Below are positions 11,681 through 23,100 of a DNA stretch of 64,000 nucleotides, piece by piece. Position 1 is the stretch's first letter. Every line of letters begins with the position of its first letter. The notes below the pieces were generated by a model. It ran no database searches, had not been told where the DNA came from, and worked only from the letters and a program-made list of their open reading frames with translations. The position numbers were made by a program, and so were the translations under genes. Source of the DNA: Bacteroidales bacterium (GTDB taxonomy: Bacteria; Bacteroidota; Bacteroidia; Bacteroidales; UBA932); NCBI GenBank assembly GCA_016288775.1, contig JAEELG010000120.1, positions 1-64,000 of the forward strand, in the 5' to 3' direction.

Positions 11681-13042
11681 TTATTTCAGCTTTATGACGC
11701 AGGTGTGCTTTCGTGATCCGGCCGTAGGATAGTCCCCCACGAAGCCGAGATACATCTGCCCGTTGCGGATATGGACGCCCTCCGGTTCGAAGGTGCCGTC
11801 CGAAGACAGGTTCAGCTTGATAAGCTGCTGCTTGTCGGCCGACACGCCGACCTTCACAAGTTTCTGGAGAATGTTCCCGCTGAAGTCCATGACCGACATC
11901 AGCGTCGCCTCGTCGTTCTTGGCGCCTGAAGTCACATATATCTTGTCGTCATATACACACAGGCCCTGGACGGCGCCGCTGTTCGTCTCGCCAGTGGTCA
12001 CGCCCTTGCGCTTCCAGGGGAAACTGGCAATTGGATTGACGGTTTTCAGGTTGTAGGCCGTAACGCTTTTCCCCTGGTTATGGGACGCCCTGGTAACCTT
12101 TACCGTCATCGTTTTGGCGTTGCGGATCTCGGACAGTCGGTATACATATATGTAGTCGCTGCTGTTCTCATAGGTCCAGAGAGCAATGACGTCGTGCTCG
12201 GTGTCCACATCGGCGAACCGGGCTCCGTTGTCGTTCAGGTAGAAGTGTTCGAGGGCATCTTCGGCATATTCCGTAACGCCCGCCTTGAACTTGTGACGGC
12301 AGATCAGGCGTACGTCGGCATTGTTGGCCTTGCCGCCGGAGTATCCTCCGTTGTCCGTATGCTCGCCCATTGTGCCGCTGGTCCAGAAGATCACGTCGTC
12401 GGCATCGTATTCGATGCTGAATCCATCCCCGTGGCCGCCGCTGGGGAGTATCATATCGGCACCTACTTTGGACCCGTCCATGTTCAGTGCGCACACCCTC
12501 ACGGAAGTTGCGTCCTCATTGGACATATAGAAGCGTCCGCGTTTGTCTATGTCGAAGCTCTGCATGCCGCTCTGGAGGCCCAGGGGCAGGGCGATCATAT
12601 CGGCTGTCAGGGGCTGGGTAATGTCCTGGCTGAACGTCGCGCCGGGAGTTGAGTCATTCTCCTTGACTGTTACTTCCAGCTGGCCGGCCGCCTTGATCTT
12701 TGCAGAAGACAGCGACAGCGTTGCGTTTCCTTTCGCCAGCCCTTTAATCTTGCCTGCGGACACGGAAACCACATCCGGGGCGGAGGAACTGATCTTCACT
12801 TCGCAGGGATCGGCATTGAAATCGTACTCGGAATCGACATACACTCCCCTTTCGAAAACCTTGTATGAAACGGGAACCGCCACCTCTTCGCCCACAAAAA
12901 GCGTAAGCTCATTCTGCTGAAAAGCCATCTTGCCGTCGACCGTTTCATCTCCCGATCCGGACGGCTGGGTACAGCCGGAGCATAGGAAAGCTGCCGCCGA
13001 GAAGACGGCGGCAGCTTTTGCCATAAGAAGTTTGATCGTCAT
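11681..13042 (-). CDS. lipoprotein with Ig-like domain and beta-propeller/helveticin-J-like C-terminal domain
   Basis: Lipobox AFLCSGC; Big_2-like repeat (DVVSVSAGKIKGLAKGNATL); GGHGDGFSIEYDADDVIFWTSG. Confidence 0.6.
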   Translation of the reverse strand: MTIKLLMAKAAAVFSAAAFLCSGCTQPSGSGDETVDGKMAFQQNELTLFVGEEVAVPVSYKVFERGVYVDSEYDFNADPCEVKISSSAPDVVSVSAGKIKGLAKGNATLSLSSAKIKAAGQLEVTVKENDSTPGATFSQDITQPLTADMIALPLGLQSGMQSFDIDKRGRFYMSNEDATSVRVCALNMDGSKVGADMILPSGGHGDGFSIEYDADDVIFWTSGTMGEHTDNGGYSGGKANNADVRLICRHKFKAGVTEYAEDALEHFYLNDNGARFADVDTEHDVIALWTYENSSDYIYVYRLSEIRNAKTMTVKVTRASHNQGKSVTAYNLKTVNPIASFPWKRKGVTTGETNSGAVQGLCVYDDKIYVTSGAKNDEATLMSVMDFSGNILQKLVKVGVSADKQQLIKLNLSSDGTFEPEGVHIRNGQMYLGFVGDYPTAGSRKHTCVIKLK

Positions 13043-13043
13043 G

Positions 13044-15836
13044 TCAATTACCACAAACATTTCCTTCGAATTTACAGTTGCCTGCCTTGCTGGTCGCCAG
13101 GGTAATGTATTTTTCGAAATTGTCAGGGGTCAGGGTGACGACCTGATGGTCTGCATCCACGGTCAGAGGCCCTACCTTTCCGCCCACCTTGCAGTTCTTG
13201 ACGGTCACGGCCTTGCTGTTGGCATTGCCAAGGATAGCACCCATATAGATGGTGCTGGCCTTGAACATGTCGGACAGAATGGTTCCGTAGTTCTCGCAGG
13301 CGTCGATGGTGATGGGGTTGTTGGACTGGCCAAGGATACCGGCGGCATAGCCGTGGGTAGTGTCTCCAGCCTTGTCGAACACGATGTCGCCCCTGTTGAT
13401 GCAACGGGTGAAAACGTCATCGGTGCTGCCGGCGGAACAGATGCCGCCGATACGGCTGTTGCTGGCCTTCACGTCCAGTCCGGAAATCTTGCCCTCGTTC
13501 ACACAGTCCTCCACCTTGGTCTTTGCATTGGCGGAAGCCACGATGCCGGCCAGACGGGTTGCCTCGGCGGCGATCGCCACCTTGTTGGTGCAGTTCTGGA
13601 TGTAATTGAAATTCTTGCCGTCCGAGAATCCGACGATGCCTGCGACGGAAAGACCGTTGCCACCGTTGTTGGCATTGACGGAATTCTTGGAGGTGATGAC
13701 GCCTTCGTTGACGCAGTTCTTTACATAGCTTGCGAATTCGCCCTCGGCCGTGTACATCTCACCGACGATACCTGCAAGGCACTCGCGGGTGGCATCCTTG
13801 GCTGCAGTCAGGCTCATGGTCGCCTTGTTCGTGCAGCCCTCAATGGTGGAATTGAGCGCGAATCCGGCCACGCCTCCGATGAAGGACATCGCGGCGCTCT
13901 GGCCTTCGAAGACGGCCTTGGATCCGATGACTACATTCTTCACCGTAGCGCCGTTTAGGATTCCGAAGAGGCCTGCAGCATATCCTGCGACAGCATCGGC
14001 GGGAACGCTTACCTTGAAGTTGTCGACCGTGTGGCCCTGTCCGTCGAAGACGCCTGTGAAGGGAACGTCGCCCGCGGTGATGACACCGGCGTTCGTTACG
14101 GAACCGGCCCCGATAGGGGTCCATTCCTCACCGCCGAGATCGATGTCGGCACCCAGGGCGAGCACGCCGTCCACGAGGAACTTGCTCACGTCGCCGCCGG
14201 TCTTCACCAACTCGGCGAACTCCTTCAGGTCTGCGGCAGAGCCGATTCCCTTAATGGTCGGCGCAGGAGCGCCATCCCAGGTCAGGTCGGTGATCTTCGC
14301 ACGGTTGGCGTCAGAAACTACGCCGATGTACTCGGTGAAGTTTCCGGCGTTCACGTCGATCATCTCGTGGTTGCCGTCTTCCTTATAGACTCCGAGCTTT
14401 CCGCCTACGGTAACCCCGCTGATGGAGGTAAACTTGGCGATGTTGCCGCCGATGAGGCCCCTGTACGTGGTATTGGCGGCGATTACGGTACCCGTGTTCT
14501 TGCCTCCCTTCATGACGATGGCGTCATCGTTGAAGAAGCTGACGATGGCTCCCGCGTGGGTCGCGGCGTCGGTTGTAGTAAGGTTGCCGTTGTTCACCAG
14601 GCCCTCTGCGACCGCATTCTTGTAGAGAACGGACACGACGTTGCCGACACGGCCGTTGGCGATGGTGTTCACCTGGTTGGCGTTGTTCGTACAGTTCAGG
14701 AAGTGACCGCCGTAGTTGGCCGTTGCGACGATACCGGAGCAGCGGCCGAGTTTGACGTTAAGCTGACCGTTGTTCACACAGTTCTCGATATTGTTCGCAG
14801 AGTTGTCCTGTGCGGTGGTCACGAATCCGGCAACGCCGCCGTACATGGTGCCGGCAGCGCCGTTGGCAGTATTCTTACCGCAATCCGCATTTACGATGAG
14901 GTCGACGGTACAGTCCTTGACGACGCTGATACCGGTTCCCGTATTGAAGATGAATCCGGCAATGCCGCCCAGGGCGAAGCGCTTGGATTCCCCGGTACCT
15001 GCGGAAGTGATCTTTCCGCTGACCTTCACGTTCTGGATGGTGGAGGAAATCGAGGTTCCCACCAGAACGCCGGCATCGGCCTGGGCTTCCGCGGAAATGT
15101 TCAGGTCGGTTACGACGTTCAGGTTCTTGACGGTTGCGCCGTCCAGCACGCCGAAGAGGCCGAAGGTGCCGCCTGCCGGAACCTTGACAGTGGGATTGAA
15201 TCCGGATATGGTATGGCCGCCGCCGTCGAACACGCCCTTGAAGGCGATTCCGGTATATGCGCCGGCATAGTTGCCGTTGCTGACCGTCTCGGGATTGCCG
15301 ATCGGAGTCCATTCCTTGAACTCAGACAGATTGATATCTGCGAGCAGCTCGACCTCCTTGGATGCGTTCTGCCAGCGGCTCACGCCGTCGTTGGTGTTCA
15401 CCGCCTCGACGAACTTCATGAACTCTTCCACATCAGGAATGCCTCCGATGCTGGCCGAAGGGTCATAAGGAGCCGTATAGCCGAGCTGGGTAATCGGAAC
15501 GACATAGGATTTCCCGCCGCCGGAGAATACGATTTCACCGCTCCTGGGGGCGACGTCCGTCTTGTCGTTGACATAAGTGCTCTCCACGGCGAAACTGACG
15601 ATTGCGTTGCCGCTGCCGAAGATGGGATCAGCCTTGACCCAGGTCGGCGTAGTGACAATCCAGTTGGCGTTGGTTGTCAGATTCAGTACCTGATCGGAGG
15701 GATCCTTGCAGGGAACGTCGTTCAGGGCCGCCGGATCTGAAGAAAAAGTAATCTGCACCTCTTCCTCCTGTGCGCAGGAAGAAGCCATCATCAGAGCCAC
15801 AAATGAGGCGCAGATCAATTTGACATGGGTTTTCAT
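13044..15836 (-). CDS. BACON-domain lipoprotein with GLUG-like repeats
   Basis: Lipobox MMASSC; BACON-like N terminus; repeated FDGGGHTISGF / GLFGVLDGATVKNL / GGVAGF units. Confidence 0.8.
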   Translation of the reverse strand: MKTHVKLICASFVALMMASSCAQEEEVQITFSSDPAALNDVPCKDPSDQVLNLTTNANWIVTTPTWVKADPIFGSGNAIVSFAVESTYVNDKTDVAPRSGEIVFSGGGKSYVVPITQLGYTAPYDPSASIGGIPDVEEFMKFVEAVNTNDGVSRWQNASKEVELLADINLSEFKEWTPIGNPETVSNGNYAGAYTGIAFKGVFDGGGHTISGFNPTVKVPAGGTFGLFGVLDGATVKNLNVVTDLNISAEAQADAGVLVGTSISSTIQNVKVSGKITSAGTGESKRFALGGIAGFIFNTGTGISVVKDCTVDLIVNADCGKNTANGAAGTMYGGVAGFVTTAQDNSANNIENCVNNGQLNVKLGRCSGIVATANYGGHFLNCTNNANQVNTIANGRVGNVVSVLYKNAVAEGLVNNGNLTTTDAATHAGAIVSFFNDDAIVMKGGKNTGTVIAANTTYRGLIGGNIAKFTSISGVTVGGKLGVYKEDGNHEMIDVNAGNFTEYIGVVSDANRAKITDLTWDGAPAPTIKGIGSAADLKEFAELVKTGGDVSKFLVDGVLALGADIDLGGEEWTPIGAGSVTNAGVITAGDVPFTGVFDGQGHTVDNFKVSVPADAVAGYAAGLFGILNGATVKNVVIGSKAVFEGQSAAMSFIGGVAGFALNSTIEGCTNKATMSLTAAKDATRECLAGIVGEMYTAEGEFASYVKNCVNEGVITSKNSVNANNGGNGLSVAGIVGFSDGKNFNYIQNCTNKVAIAAEATRLAGIVASANAKTKVEDCVNEGKISGLDVKASNSRIGGICSAGSTDDVFTRCINRGDIVFDKAGDTTHGYAAGILGQSNNPITIDACENYGTILSDMFKASTIYMGAILGNANSKAVTVKNCKVGGKVGPLTVDADHQVVTLTPDNFEKYITLATSKAGNCKFEGNVCGN

Positions 15837-15851
15837 TTCGTTGTTATTTAA

Positions 15852-18257
15852 TTATTTAATTCTTACAAGCATATAGTTTAGACAACTGCGTTCGCCTTTT
15901 GAATCCGAGACGCTGTTGACGATTCTTCCGGATGACGCCGCCGGGTCATACACCCACATGCATGAGGAGCCGCCACCGTCGAAACGGGTCATGTTCCAGG
16001 CACCCAGTTTCTGTGCGATACGGAACATTTCGTACCCCTTGACGCCGTAGGAATAGCCGGTCTGACGGCCGTCGACCTCAATCAGCCACACCGTCTTGCG
16101 ATCCTGACTCACCGCTGTGAAAGTCATAGGATCGTAGGTAGTATGGAGATTGTTCCCTGCCGGCGGCGTACTGCTGCCATCCTTGCCGTCTTCCATCAGC
16201 CTGTACATACTGCTGTTCTGGGTATGGATGGGTTTGGTCTCCCCATCTATCGACATGTCGAACTTCAGGCGTACCGTATCCCCTGCTTTCAGGGAAGAGA
16301 GCAGGGCCTGGGCGGTGGAACCGCTGACGGCGAATCCGACTTCTTTCGCGGAAGACAGATACGGTGCGGACGAAAGGGGCGTGCCGGTACCGTTGTACAT
16401 GTCTTTCACGACCGCCTCGGCCCAGCCGGTATTCACCTGTACGGGGCTGTCCTTGTATTGGGCGACCACATACAGCACGTCCATCGCAAGCGGATTCGTG
16501 ATGCTCTTCTTCGAGACATGCGGATACTGCCTGTAGCGATTCGTGTACATGTTCACTTCATACTTCGGAGAAGCGTGCCTGAGGATCGTGTCATTCACGG
16601 AACATATGGAGTATTGCTTTCCGCCGGCTTCGAGATGTGCGCTCAAAGCCTTTTTGCCGCAGGAGGCCGTTCCGTCCGTGAAGACGGTAAGCGCCCATGC
16701 GTGGTTGACCAGCGCACCTGAAACCGCGGGGTTGTTCACATAAACGGGCTCTCCTTCCTCCACGTGATAACCACGCGAAATGCCATCGTTCGAATCGAAG
16801 AATCCAGTATTGGTTCCGGCTATGATGTTCTGCCCCTCCGAGCGCCTGCGGGAACATACTTCGGACAAGGTCTCGCGGAGATTCTTGCCGTTGTTGCTGT
16901 TCTTGTTGGCATTGGGGTTGGGAACCTGCTCGTTGGCATACGCCGTGGTAAGGTCAACATCCGGATTCCCGAGGTCGATCTGCAGCACATGCATGTGGCG
17001 CGGCATTCCGGTGAAAGAACAGTGGCTGTACTTAACGCCGGCGTGCAGCTGCTTCTCTTCCAGGACATCCCAGTCGTAATACGTATCCTGGGTCCAGTCC
17101 ACCGTGTTTTCCTCCAGGTTATAAGCTTTGGCGGGATACACGGCGGTGGAGTGCACGGAAGCCCGTCCGTTTACGGAGCCGTAGCCGAAGTTCCCGGTAA
17201 ACTTGTCTGAAGATGAATTATAGGCACATCCCCAGGCGGGTCCGAAATCGGCAGAGACAACTCCGTTAACGGCGCCGTTGTTGGTGCAGTTCTCGATCTT
17301 TCCTTCGTTGTAACCTACCAGTCCGGCATTCCGGCAGGCGAACGACGCCGATATGTCGCCATCGTTCACGCACCCTTTCTTCTTTAACTCGGAATTGCCG
17401 AGAACCGATGCGGCATCCGTTCGTCCACAAAGTCCGCCCATGCAGAGGGAGGCCGAACCGTTTGCGACGCTTAACGCCGCCTTGTTGGTCACACCTGTGA
17501 GAGTCACGCCGGCTGCATTGCCGATGATTCCGCCTATGGTCCCGGAAGCGTTTCCGGTGAAGGACACGCTGCTTCCCTCGGAGCCGAAAACGAGATTTGT
17601 CACTCTCGAATTCCGGGCATATCCGATGAAGCCGGCATCGGGATACTTGTCCGTATCCACCGTCCACTGCACATTCCGGATTACGTGCCCCTTGCCGTCA
17701 AAGCTCTCGCGGAACGGGTTGTCTTTCGATCCGACAGGAATCCATTCGCGTATGGATGAGGCGTCGATGTCGTCAAGGAGAGTCACGACGCCGTCGACCA
17801 TATAAGGGCTGACCGGCCCGCCTCCGTTGACGGCGGCGGCGAAAGCCAGAAGATCGGCGGCGTTCGAAATGCCTTTCACGGAGGGCACCCCGCTTCCGGC
17901 AGCCTGGACCAGCTCCACGGTCTGTTTCTTTCCGCCCAGGGTACTGACTTTGATTTCGGCCGTCCGCTGTACGACGTCGGCATTTTCCGATGCCGAGACT
18001 TTCACGGTGACAGCCGTTTCAGAGCCTTCTCCCTTGACGGTAAGCAACTTGGCCCATGACTGATCGACAGATGCCATCCAGCTTTCCGAACTGAGTACGC
18101 TGAAGGATACCTGACCTCCCGGGGCGTCCACCGTCAGAGACAACGGGGACACCTCAAAGCGGGCCACATCGGGACCGGGCACATCGCCGCACGCCTCCAG
18201 GGCGGAGGCGGCGGCAATGAGTGCCAGCGATTGGAAGATCAGGCTGAGAAGTTTCAT
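15852..18257 (-). CDS. BACON/GLUG lipoprotein fused to a phosphodiester glycosidase (NAGPA)-like domain
   Basis: N-term BACON and GLUG-like segments; C-term AGTNTGFFDSNDG, ALTVFTDGTASC, TRFDGGGSSCMWV typical of NAGPA/DUF2233. Confidence 0.8.
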   Translation of the reverse strand: MKLLSLIFQSLALIAAASALEACGDVPGPDVARFEVSPLSLTVDAPGGQVSFSVLSSESWMASVDQSWAKLLTVKGEGSETAVTVKVSASENADVVQRTAEIKVSTLGGKKQTVELVQAAGSGVPSVKGISNAADLLAFAAAVNGGGPVSPYMVDGVVTLLDDIDASSIREWIPVGSKDNPFRESFDGKGHVIRNVQWTVDTDKYPDAGFIGYARNSRVTNLVFGSEGSSVSFTGNASGTIGGIIGNAAGVTLTGVTNKAALSVANGSASLCMGGLCGRTDAASVLGNSELKKKGCVNDGDISASFACRNAGLVGYNEGKIENCTNNGAVNGVVSADFGPAWGCAYNSSSDKFTGNFGYGSVNGRASVHSTAVYPAKAYNLEENTVDWTQDTYYDWDVLEEKQLHAGVKYSHCSFTGMPRHMHVLQIDLGNPDVDLTTAYANEQVPNPNANKNSNNGKNLRETLSEVCSRRRSEGQNIIAGTNTGFFDSNDGISRGYHVEEGEPVYVNNPAVSGALVNHAWALTVFTDGTASCGKKALSAHLEAGGKQYSICSVNDTILRHASPKYEVNMYTNRYRQYPHVSKKSITNPLAMDVLYVVAQYKDSPVQVNTGWAEAVVKDMYNGTGTPLSSAPYLSSAKEVGFAVSGSTAQALLSSLKAGDTVRLKFDMSIDGETKPIHTQNSSMYRLMEDGKDGSSTPPAGNNLHTTYDPMTFTAVSQDRKTVWLIEVDGRQTGYSYGVKGYEMFRIAQKLGAWNMTRFDGGGSSCMWVYDPAASSGRIVNSVSDSKGERSCLNYMLVRIK

Positions 18258-18260
18258 GGG

Positions 18261-20126
18261 CTACTCCCAACCGGGGTTCTGGGTCAGTTTTCCGTCGTAT
18301 GCCTGAATCTGTCCGAGCGGAACGGGATACAGGTAATCGCGGTCTTTCCACACATAGTCCTCCGCAGCGTCACGTGTAATGTATCCGTGGTCCCCGTCGG
18401 ACAGGGTCAGCGAGTTGGCGCCAACCTGGATACGGTTCGTGGCCGGGATGGAAGAGCTGACGGTCGAAGGCATCTGGCCGATGTAGATCAGCAGGTCCAT
18501 CTTGCCGTCATGATCGGTGTCATATTCGCCGGGAGCCGGGATGTAGATGCCCTTGTAGCCAGGCGTGCGGCCGGCCGGATCCAGGGGATCGGCGACTGCG
18601 GACTTGTTGCCTGCAGCAGTCAGGGGCGCACCTTCTTTCCAGCGAATCATATCCCACTGGTGGAAGCCCTCAGCGAAGAGTTCCACGACTCTCTCGCGGC
18701 GCACTTCCAGGATAGCGGCAAGCATGGTGCCCTTGGCGTTGGGATAGTACTCGGACATCAGCGGATCGGGCGTGGAAGGAAGCGTCATGTTGGGCATTCC
18801 TGCACGGTCGCGAAGAAGTTTGATGGACTTGTCTATCATGGCCTGAGTCAGTTCTCCGAGTTCGGCATACGCCTCGGCATAGTTCAGGAGGACTTCTGCA
18901 TACCTGATGTATGCCCAGTCGGTCGTGCTGGTGGTAGCGTTCTCATGGCTGCCGTCGGAGACTCCCTTGATAACCCGGTATCCGTTCAGGGTACGTGCGA
19001 AGTCGGTGGTTTCGACGGCACCCTTCATCGCCGGATCGAGATATCCGAAATGGCCGGGCGCATGGATGGTCTGGGCCATGCGGGGGTCCCTGCGCTGGAA
19101 CTGCTCGTAGTATTCTTCTGTAGCCCAGCCGTTACGTTCCTGGATAGGCTTGCCGTCGGAACACAGATAATGGTTGACAAAACGCCTTGTAGCGCTGTAG
19201 GTCTCGTTCTTCAGGTCGAACTGAAGTCCGTGGCGGATAGCCAGGGTAACATCGTATTGCTTTGCGAAGATGGCTTCGGGATTGCCCCTGAGGTCTTCGA
19301 GCTGGAAGAAGTCGCGGTAGGCCTTCCAGTTGGGGTTGGCGCTGGTGGTATAGAGACTGTACTTTCCGGAGGCCATTACGCTCTGGGCGGCGTCCGCTGC
19401 CTGGCGCAGGAACCATTCGGAGCTCAGCGTCGTTGTGGAACCGTCGGCTTCGGTGTACTGCTCGTCGGCCACATTGTGATATTTGCGGAAAGTACCCTCG
19501 AACAGGGCGGCGCGGGACTTGAGGGCCATCGCACCGTATTTGTTGATGCGGAAGCAGCCGTCGGGCCAGCTGTCGGGCAGTTTCTTTACGGCGAGGTCGA
19601 GATCTTCGATGACCTTCTTCATGACATAGCCGCGTGGATCGCGTGCGTGGAAGAGGGCATCCTGATCCGCGGAACCTACAACCTTATCATAGTAAGGAAC
19701 GTCTCCGTAATACTGGACCATCTGATAATAGAACAGCGCACGGAAGAAATGCTCCACGCCTTCATATTTGGTACGGACCTCTTCGTTCTTGCAGTTGCCG
19801 CAATTCTCGAAGAACTGGTTGATATGGCGGAGATAGCCCCAGTGCGTCTGTGTCCAGAGACCGGATGTGGCATTGGTGCGGGTTCCTTTCTGGATAGCGC
19901 TCAGGCCGCGTCCGATAAAATCGTCACCCCTGATTTCTGCATAAGATGTAGCATCGTTCAGAAGGGTGGAATACTCATAGTTGGTCCACAGCTCGAGCTC
20001 TTTCTCGGAAGAGAAGAAACTCTCCGGGGAGAGAGAGGTCTCGGGGGTCTTCGTGAGGAAGCCCTCGCAGGCGGTCATTGTCAGCAGAATCGCTGATATC
20101 GTCACTACTTTGAATATATTTTTCAT
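18261..20126 (-). CDS. RagB/SusD family nutrient-uptake outer membrane lipoprotein
   Basis: MTACEGFL lipobox, ETSLSPESFFSSEKELELW, IRYAEVLLNYAEAYAELGE, RRERVVELFAEGFHQWDMIRW. Confidence 0.96.
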   Translation of the reverse strand: MKNIFKVVTISAILLTMTACEGFLTKTPETSLSPESFFSSEKELELWTNYEYSTLLNDATSYAEIRGDDFIGRGLSAIQKGTRTNATSGLWTQTHWGYLRHINQFFENCGNCKNEEVRTKYEGVEHFFRALFYYQMVQYYGDVPYYDKVVGSADQDALFHARDPRGYVMKKVIEDLDLAVKKLPDSWPDGCFRINKYGAMALKSRAALFEGTFRKYHNVADEQYTEADGSTTTLSSEWFLRQAADAAQSVMASGKYSLYTTSANPNWKAYRDFFQLEDLRGNPEAIFAKQYDVTLAIRHGLQFDLKNETYSATRRFVNHYLCSDGKPIQERNGWATEEYYEQFQRRDPRMAQTIHAPGHFGYLDPAMKGAVETTDFARTLNGYRVIKGVSDGSHENATTSTTDWAYIRYAEVLLNYAEAYAELGELTQAMIDKSIKLLRDRAGMPNMTLPSTPDPLMSEYYPNAKGTMLAAILEVRRERVVELFAEGFHQWDMIRWKEGAPLTAAGNKSAVADPLDPAGRTPGYKGIYIPAPGEYDTDHDGKMDLLIYIGQMPSTVSSSIPATNRIQVGANSLTLSDGDHGYITRDAAEDYVWKDRDYLYPVPLGQIQAYDGKLTQNPGWE

Positions 20127-20145
20127 ATACTGTTCCTCCTGAATT

Positions 20146-23100
20146 TTAGAATGTAATGTCCACACCGAAGGTTATGGTCTTGGCATACGGATACAGGCAG
20201 TCGCCATAGGCGGAGGTGGTCGCGACCTCAGGGTCTACGGTGTCGCAGTATTTCTTCATCGGAGACCAGTAGAACAGGTTCTCACCGCTGAAGTAGAGGC
20301 GGCACTTCTGAATGGCCCTGGTCTTGAACGGGATGGTATAACCCAAAGTCAGGTTCTTCAGACGCAGGTAGGCGGCGTTCTGCAGGTAGCGGTCGTTCAC
20401 GACGCTGTTCTTGACGAGCTGCGCACGCTGGCGGGGGAAGTAGCCGGACGGATTGTCTTCAGTCCAGCAGTTGTCCTGCAGGGAGGTGGCGATGAACGTA
20501 GGCCTTCTGTAGGAATAAGGGCCCCAGAAATAGACGCAGTTGGCATCGGGATACCAGTCGCATTTGCCCACGCCCTGGAAGAACGCGCTGAAGTCGATTC
20601 CGTTCCAGGACAAATCGCCCTTGAAGGAATACCGGTAACGGGGCAGGCTGTTGCCGATCACCCGGCGGTCACCGGGATCGTCCAGGGTGTTGGAGCCCGT
20701 GTTGATCGCTATCTTGCCGTCCTTCATATGCTTGTCGCCGTCCAGGTTCTCGAACTGCATGTCGCCGGCGAGCACCTTGTTGTAAGGGGCCTTGCAGGCG
20801 AGCTCGGCCTTGTTGACGACACTCAGGTCATATTCTTCCGCCCACTGGGCAGCAGCTTCGTCGGACTCGAACAGGCCGATGACATGATAGCCCCAGATCT
20901 CACCGAGGGTCTTGCCCACGTAATTGTCAGTAAGCAGGTTGGTGGGGTTGTTGAACTTGGTGATCTTGGTGATGTTGTCACCAAGGGATGCGGATAATCC
21001 GTAGTACAAGGGCTTGCCGGCCACTTTGAATGCATCGTGCCAGTTCACGGTGATTTCGTAACCGGTGGTGCGCAGGTCGGCCGCGTTCTCCTTCGGGGCG
21101 CTTTCGCCGTACACGTTGGGGAGAGTCATGGCCTTGGTGAGCATGTCCTTGGTATCCCTTATGTAAGCGTCGGCGGTGATGTTCAGGCGGTCCTTGAAGA
21201 ATCCGAGGTCGAGACCGGCGTTATAGGAAATGACGGTTTCCCAGGTCAGGCCGCTGGACACCGGTGAGGACATAGTTGCACGCTGTGCCGCGTCGGTTCC
21301 GTTGAACGTATAGGTCAGCTTGGCCAGTGAGATGGTGTCGAAATAGTAATAATTGCTGACCTGCTGGTTGCCGAGGGTACCATAGCTCAAGCGCAGTTTA
21401 GCCTTGTTCCAGGTATCCTTGATAGGTGCCCAGAAAGGTTCCTCGCTGATGCGCCATCCTGCGGAGACGGAGGGGAAGAAGCCCCAGCGGTGCTTCTGGG
21501 GGAAGCGTGAGGTTCCGTCATAACGGCCGGAAACCTCGAACAGGTATCTCTCTGCGTAGTTATAGTTCAGACGGCCGAAGAAGCCGAGGGTCCTGTAGGC
21601 GCTGTTGCTTTCGGCGAGGGTGGAGATTTCAGTTGCCGAGGCAAGGTTCAGATATGCCAGTGCGTCGCTCAGGGAGCCCTTCTGGTGGACGGTCAGGTTC
21701 GAGGAACGATAGTCATCGAAATTGGCGCCCAGCGTGGCGGCGATATTGTGCCTGCCGAAGGTGTCGTCGTAGGAGAAATAGCCGTTGGCCACATGTCCGT
21801 CCTGATAGTAGCGGACCTCGCGATAGAAATCGTACACGGAACCGTTGCTGAAGTTGCCTCCCGTAAGGCCGTTGCCCACATACATGCGCTTGTTGGCGTT
21901 GTCGTAGCAATTGGGAGTGGGAAGGCTTCGGTAGGAATTCAGGTTGTCGTTCCTGCGATAAGTATAGTCGACGACGAATTTCAGCCCCTTTACGATGCTG
22001 ACGGTCAGTCGGTTGGTCAGGGTGAGGGCGTTCTTGATACGGGCGTTCCTGTTGCCGTCGTTCGTCCATACGCCGCCACGGCCGCTGAAGAGAGGCGAAG
22101 TGGCTCCGTACATGAATCCGGGCTGGATGTTAACGGTTCCGTCGGGGTTGTAGGGAACGTAGAAAGGACCGACGTTCTGCGTCGTATTCCACAGGATACC
22201 CGCCTCAACAAGGCCGGTCTGTCCGTCCTGCTCCCAGAATCCGCCGTATTTGTAATTCGACCTCTCGAAGGCGATATTGCTGGAATAGTGCAGCCAGGGG
22301 GTTATCTCCGCATTCAGCTTGGAACGGAAAGAGAAGTTGTTGACGGTATCTTCCGCGCCCTGGTTGAACAGGCCTTCGCGGTACAGGTAACGTCCGCTCA
22401 CATAGTAGTTCATCTTCTTGGTGCCGCCCTTGATGGAGATGTTGTGCTCCGTTTCGGGACGGGTCCTCTTGAACAGCCATCCGTACCAGTCGAAATTGCC
22501 CAGGTACAGGTAAGTGTACGTGTTGGTCACATCGGGGATGACCCACGGACGCGCGGGGTTCTCGGTGACGTCGTTCCTGCGGTCATACATCATCTGGATC
22601 TGCTCCTCCGAATATGTCCATGCGTCGTTTCCCTGCAGAAGCTGGTTGAACGTGTTGGTCATCGTGATGTAATCGTACGCGGTGGTCATGAAGTTCGTGG
22701 AGGTGGTGTTGCTGGAAATCGAGTAGCGGCCGTTGTAGTTGATGGAGGCCTTGCCTTCCTCGCCCGATCCGCTCTTGGTATTCACCAGAATCACGCCGGC
22801 GGAAGCCTTTGCACCGTAAATGGCGCAGGCAGAAGCGTCCTTCAGCACGGAGATGCTCTCGATGTCGTTCGGGTTCACAAGCGTCAGGCTGCCTTCCACG
22901 CCGTCGATCAGGACCAGCGGGCTGCCGGAGTTGAGGGACACTTTGCCGCGGACGGACATGCTGTATTCGGAAGCCTCGATGGATCCGTTGCCGGTTGTGA
23001 GGACGATGGAGGGATCAGCGCCCTGGATAGCCATCGCCGTATTCGTCACAGGACGCTGGTTAAGAGTGGCGCCGTCGATCACGGATACCGCACCGGTCAC

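Noticed and set aside
14031-15740. 569-aa plus-strand ORF
   Set aside because: Antisense to the GLUG/BACON gene
18231-20096. 621-aa plus-strand ORF
   Set aside because: Antisense to SusD
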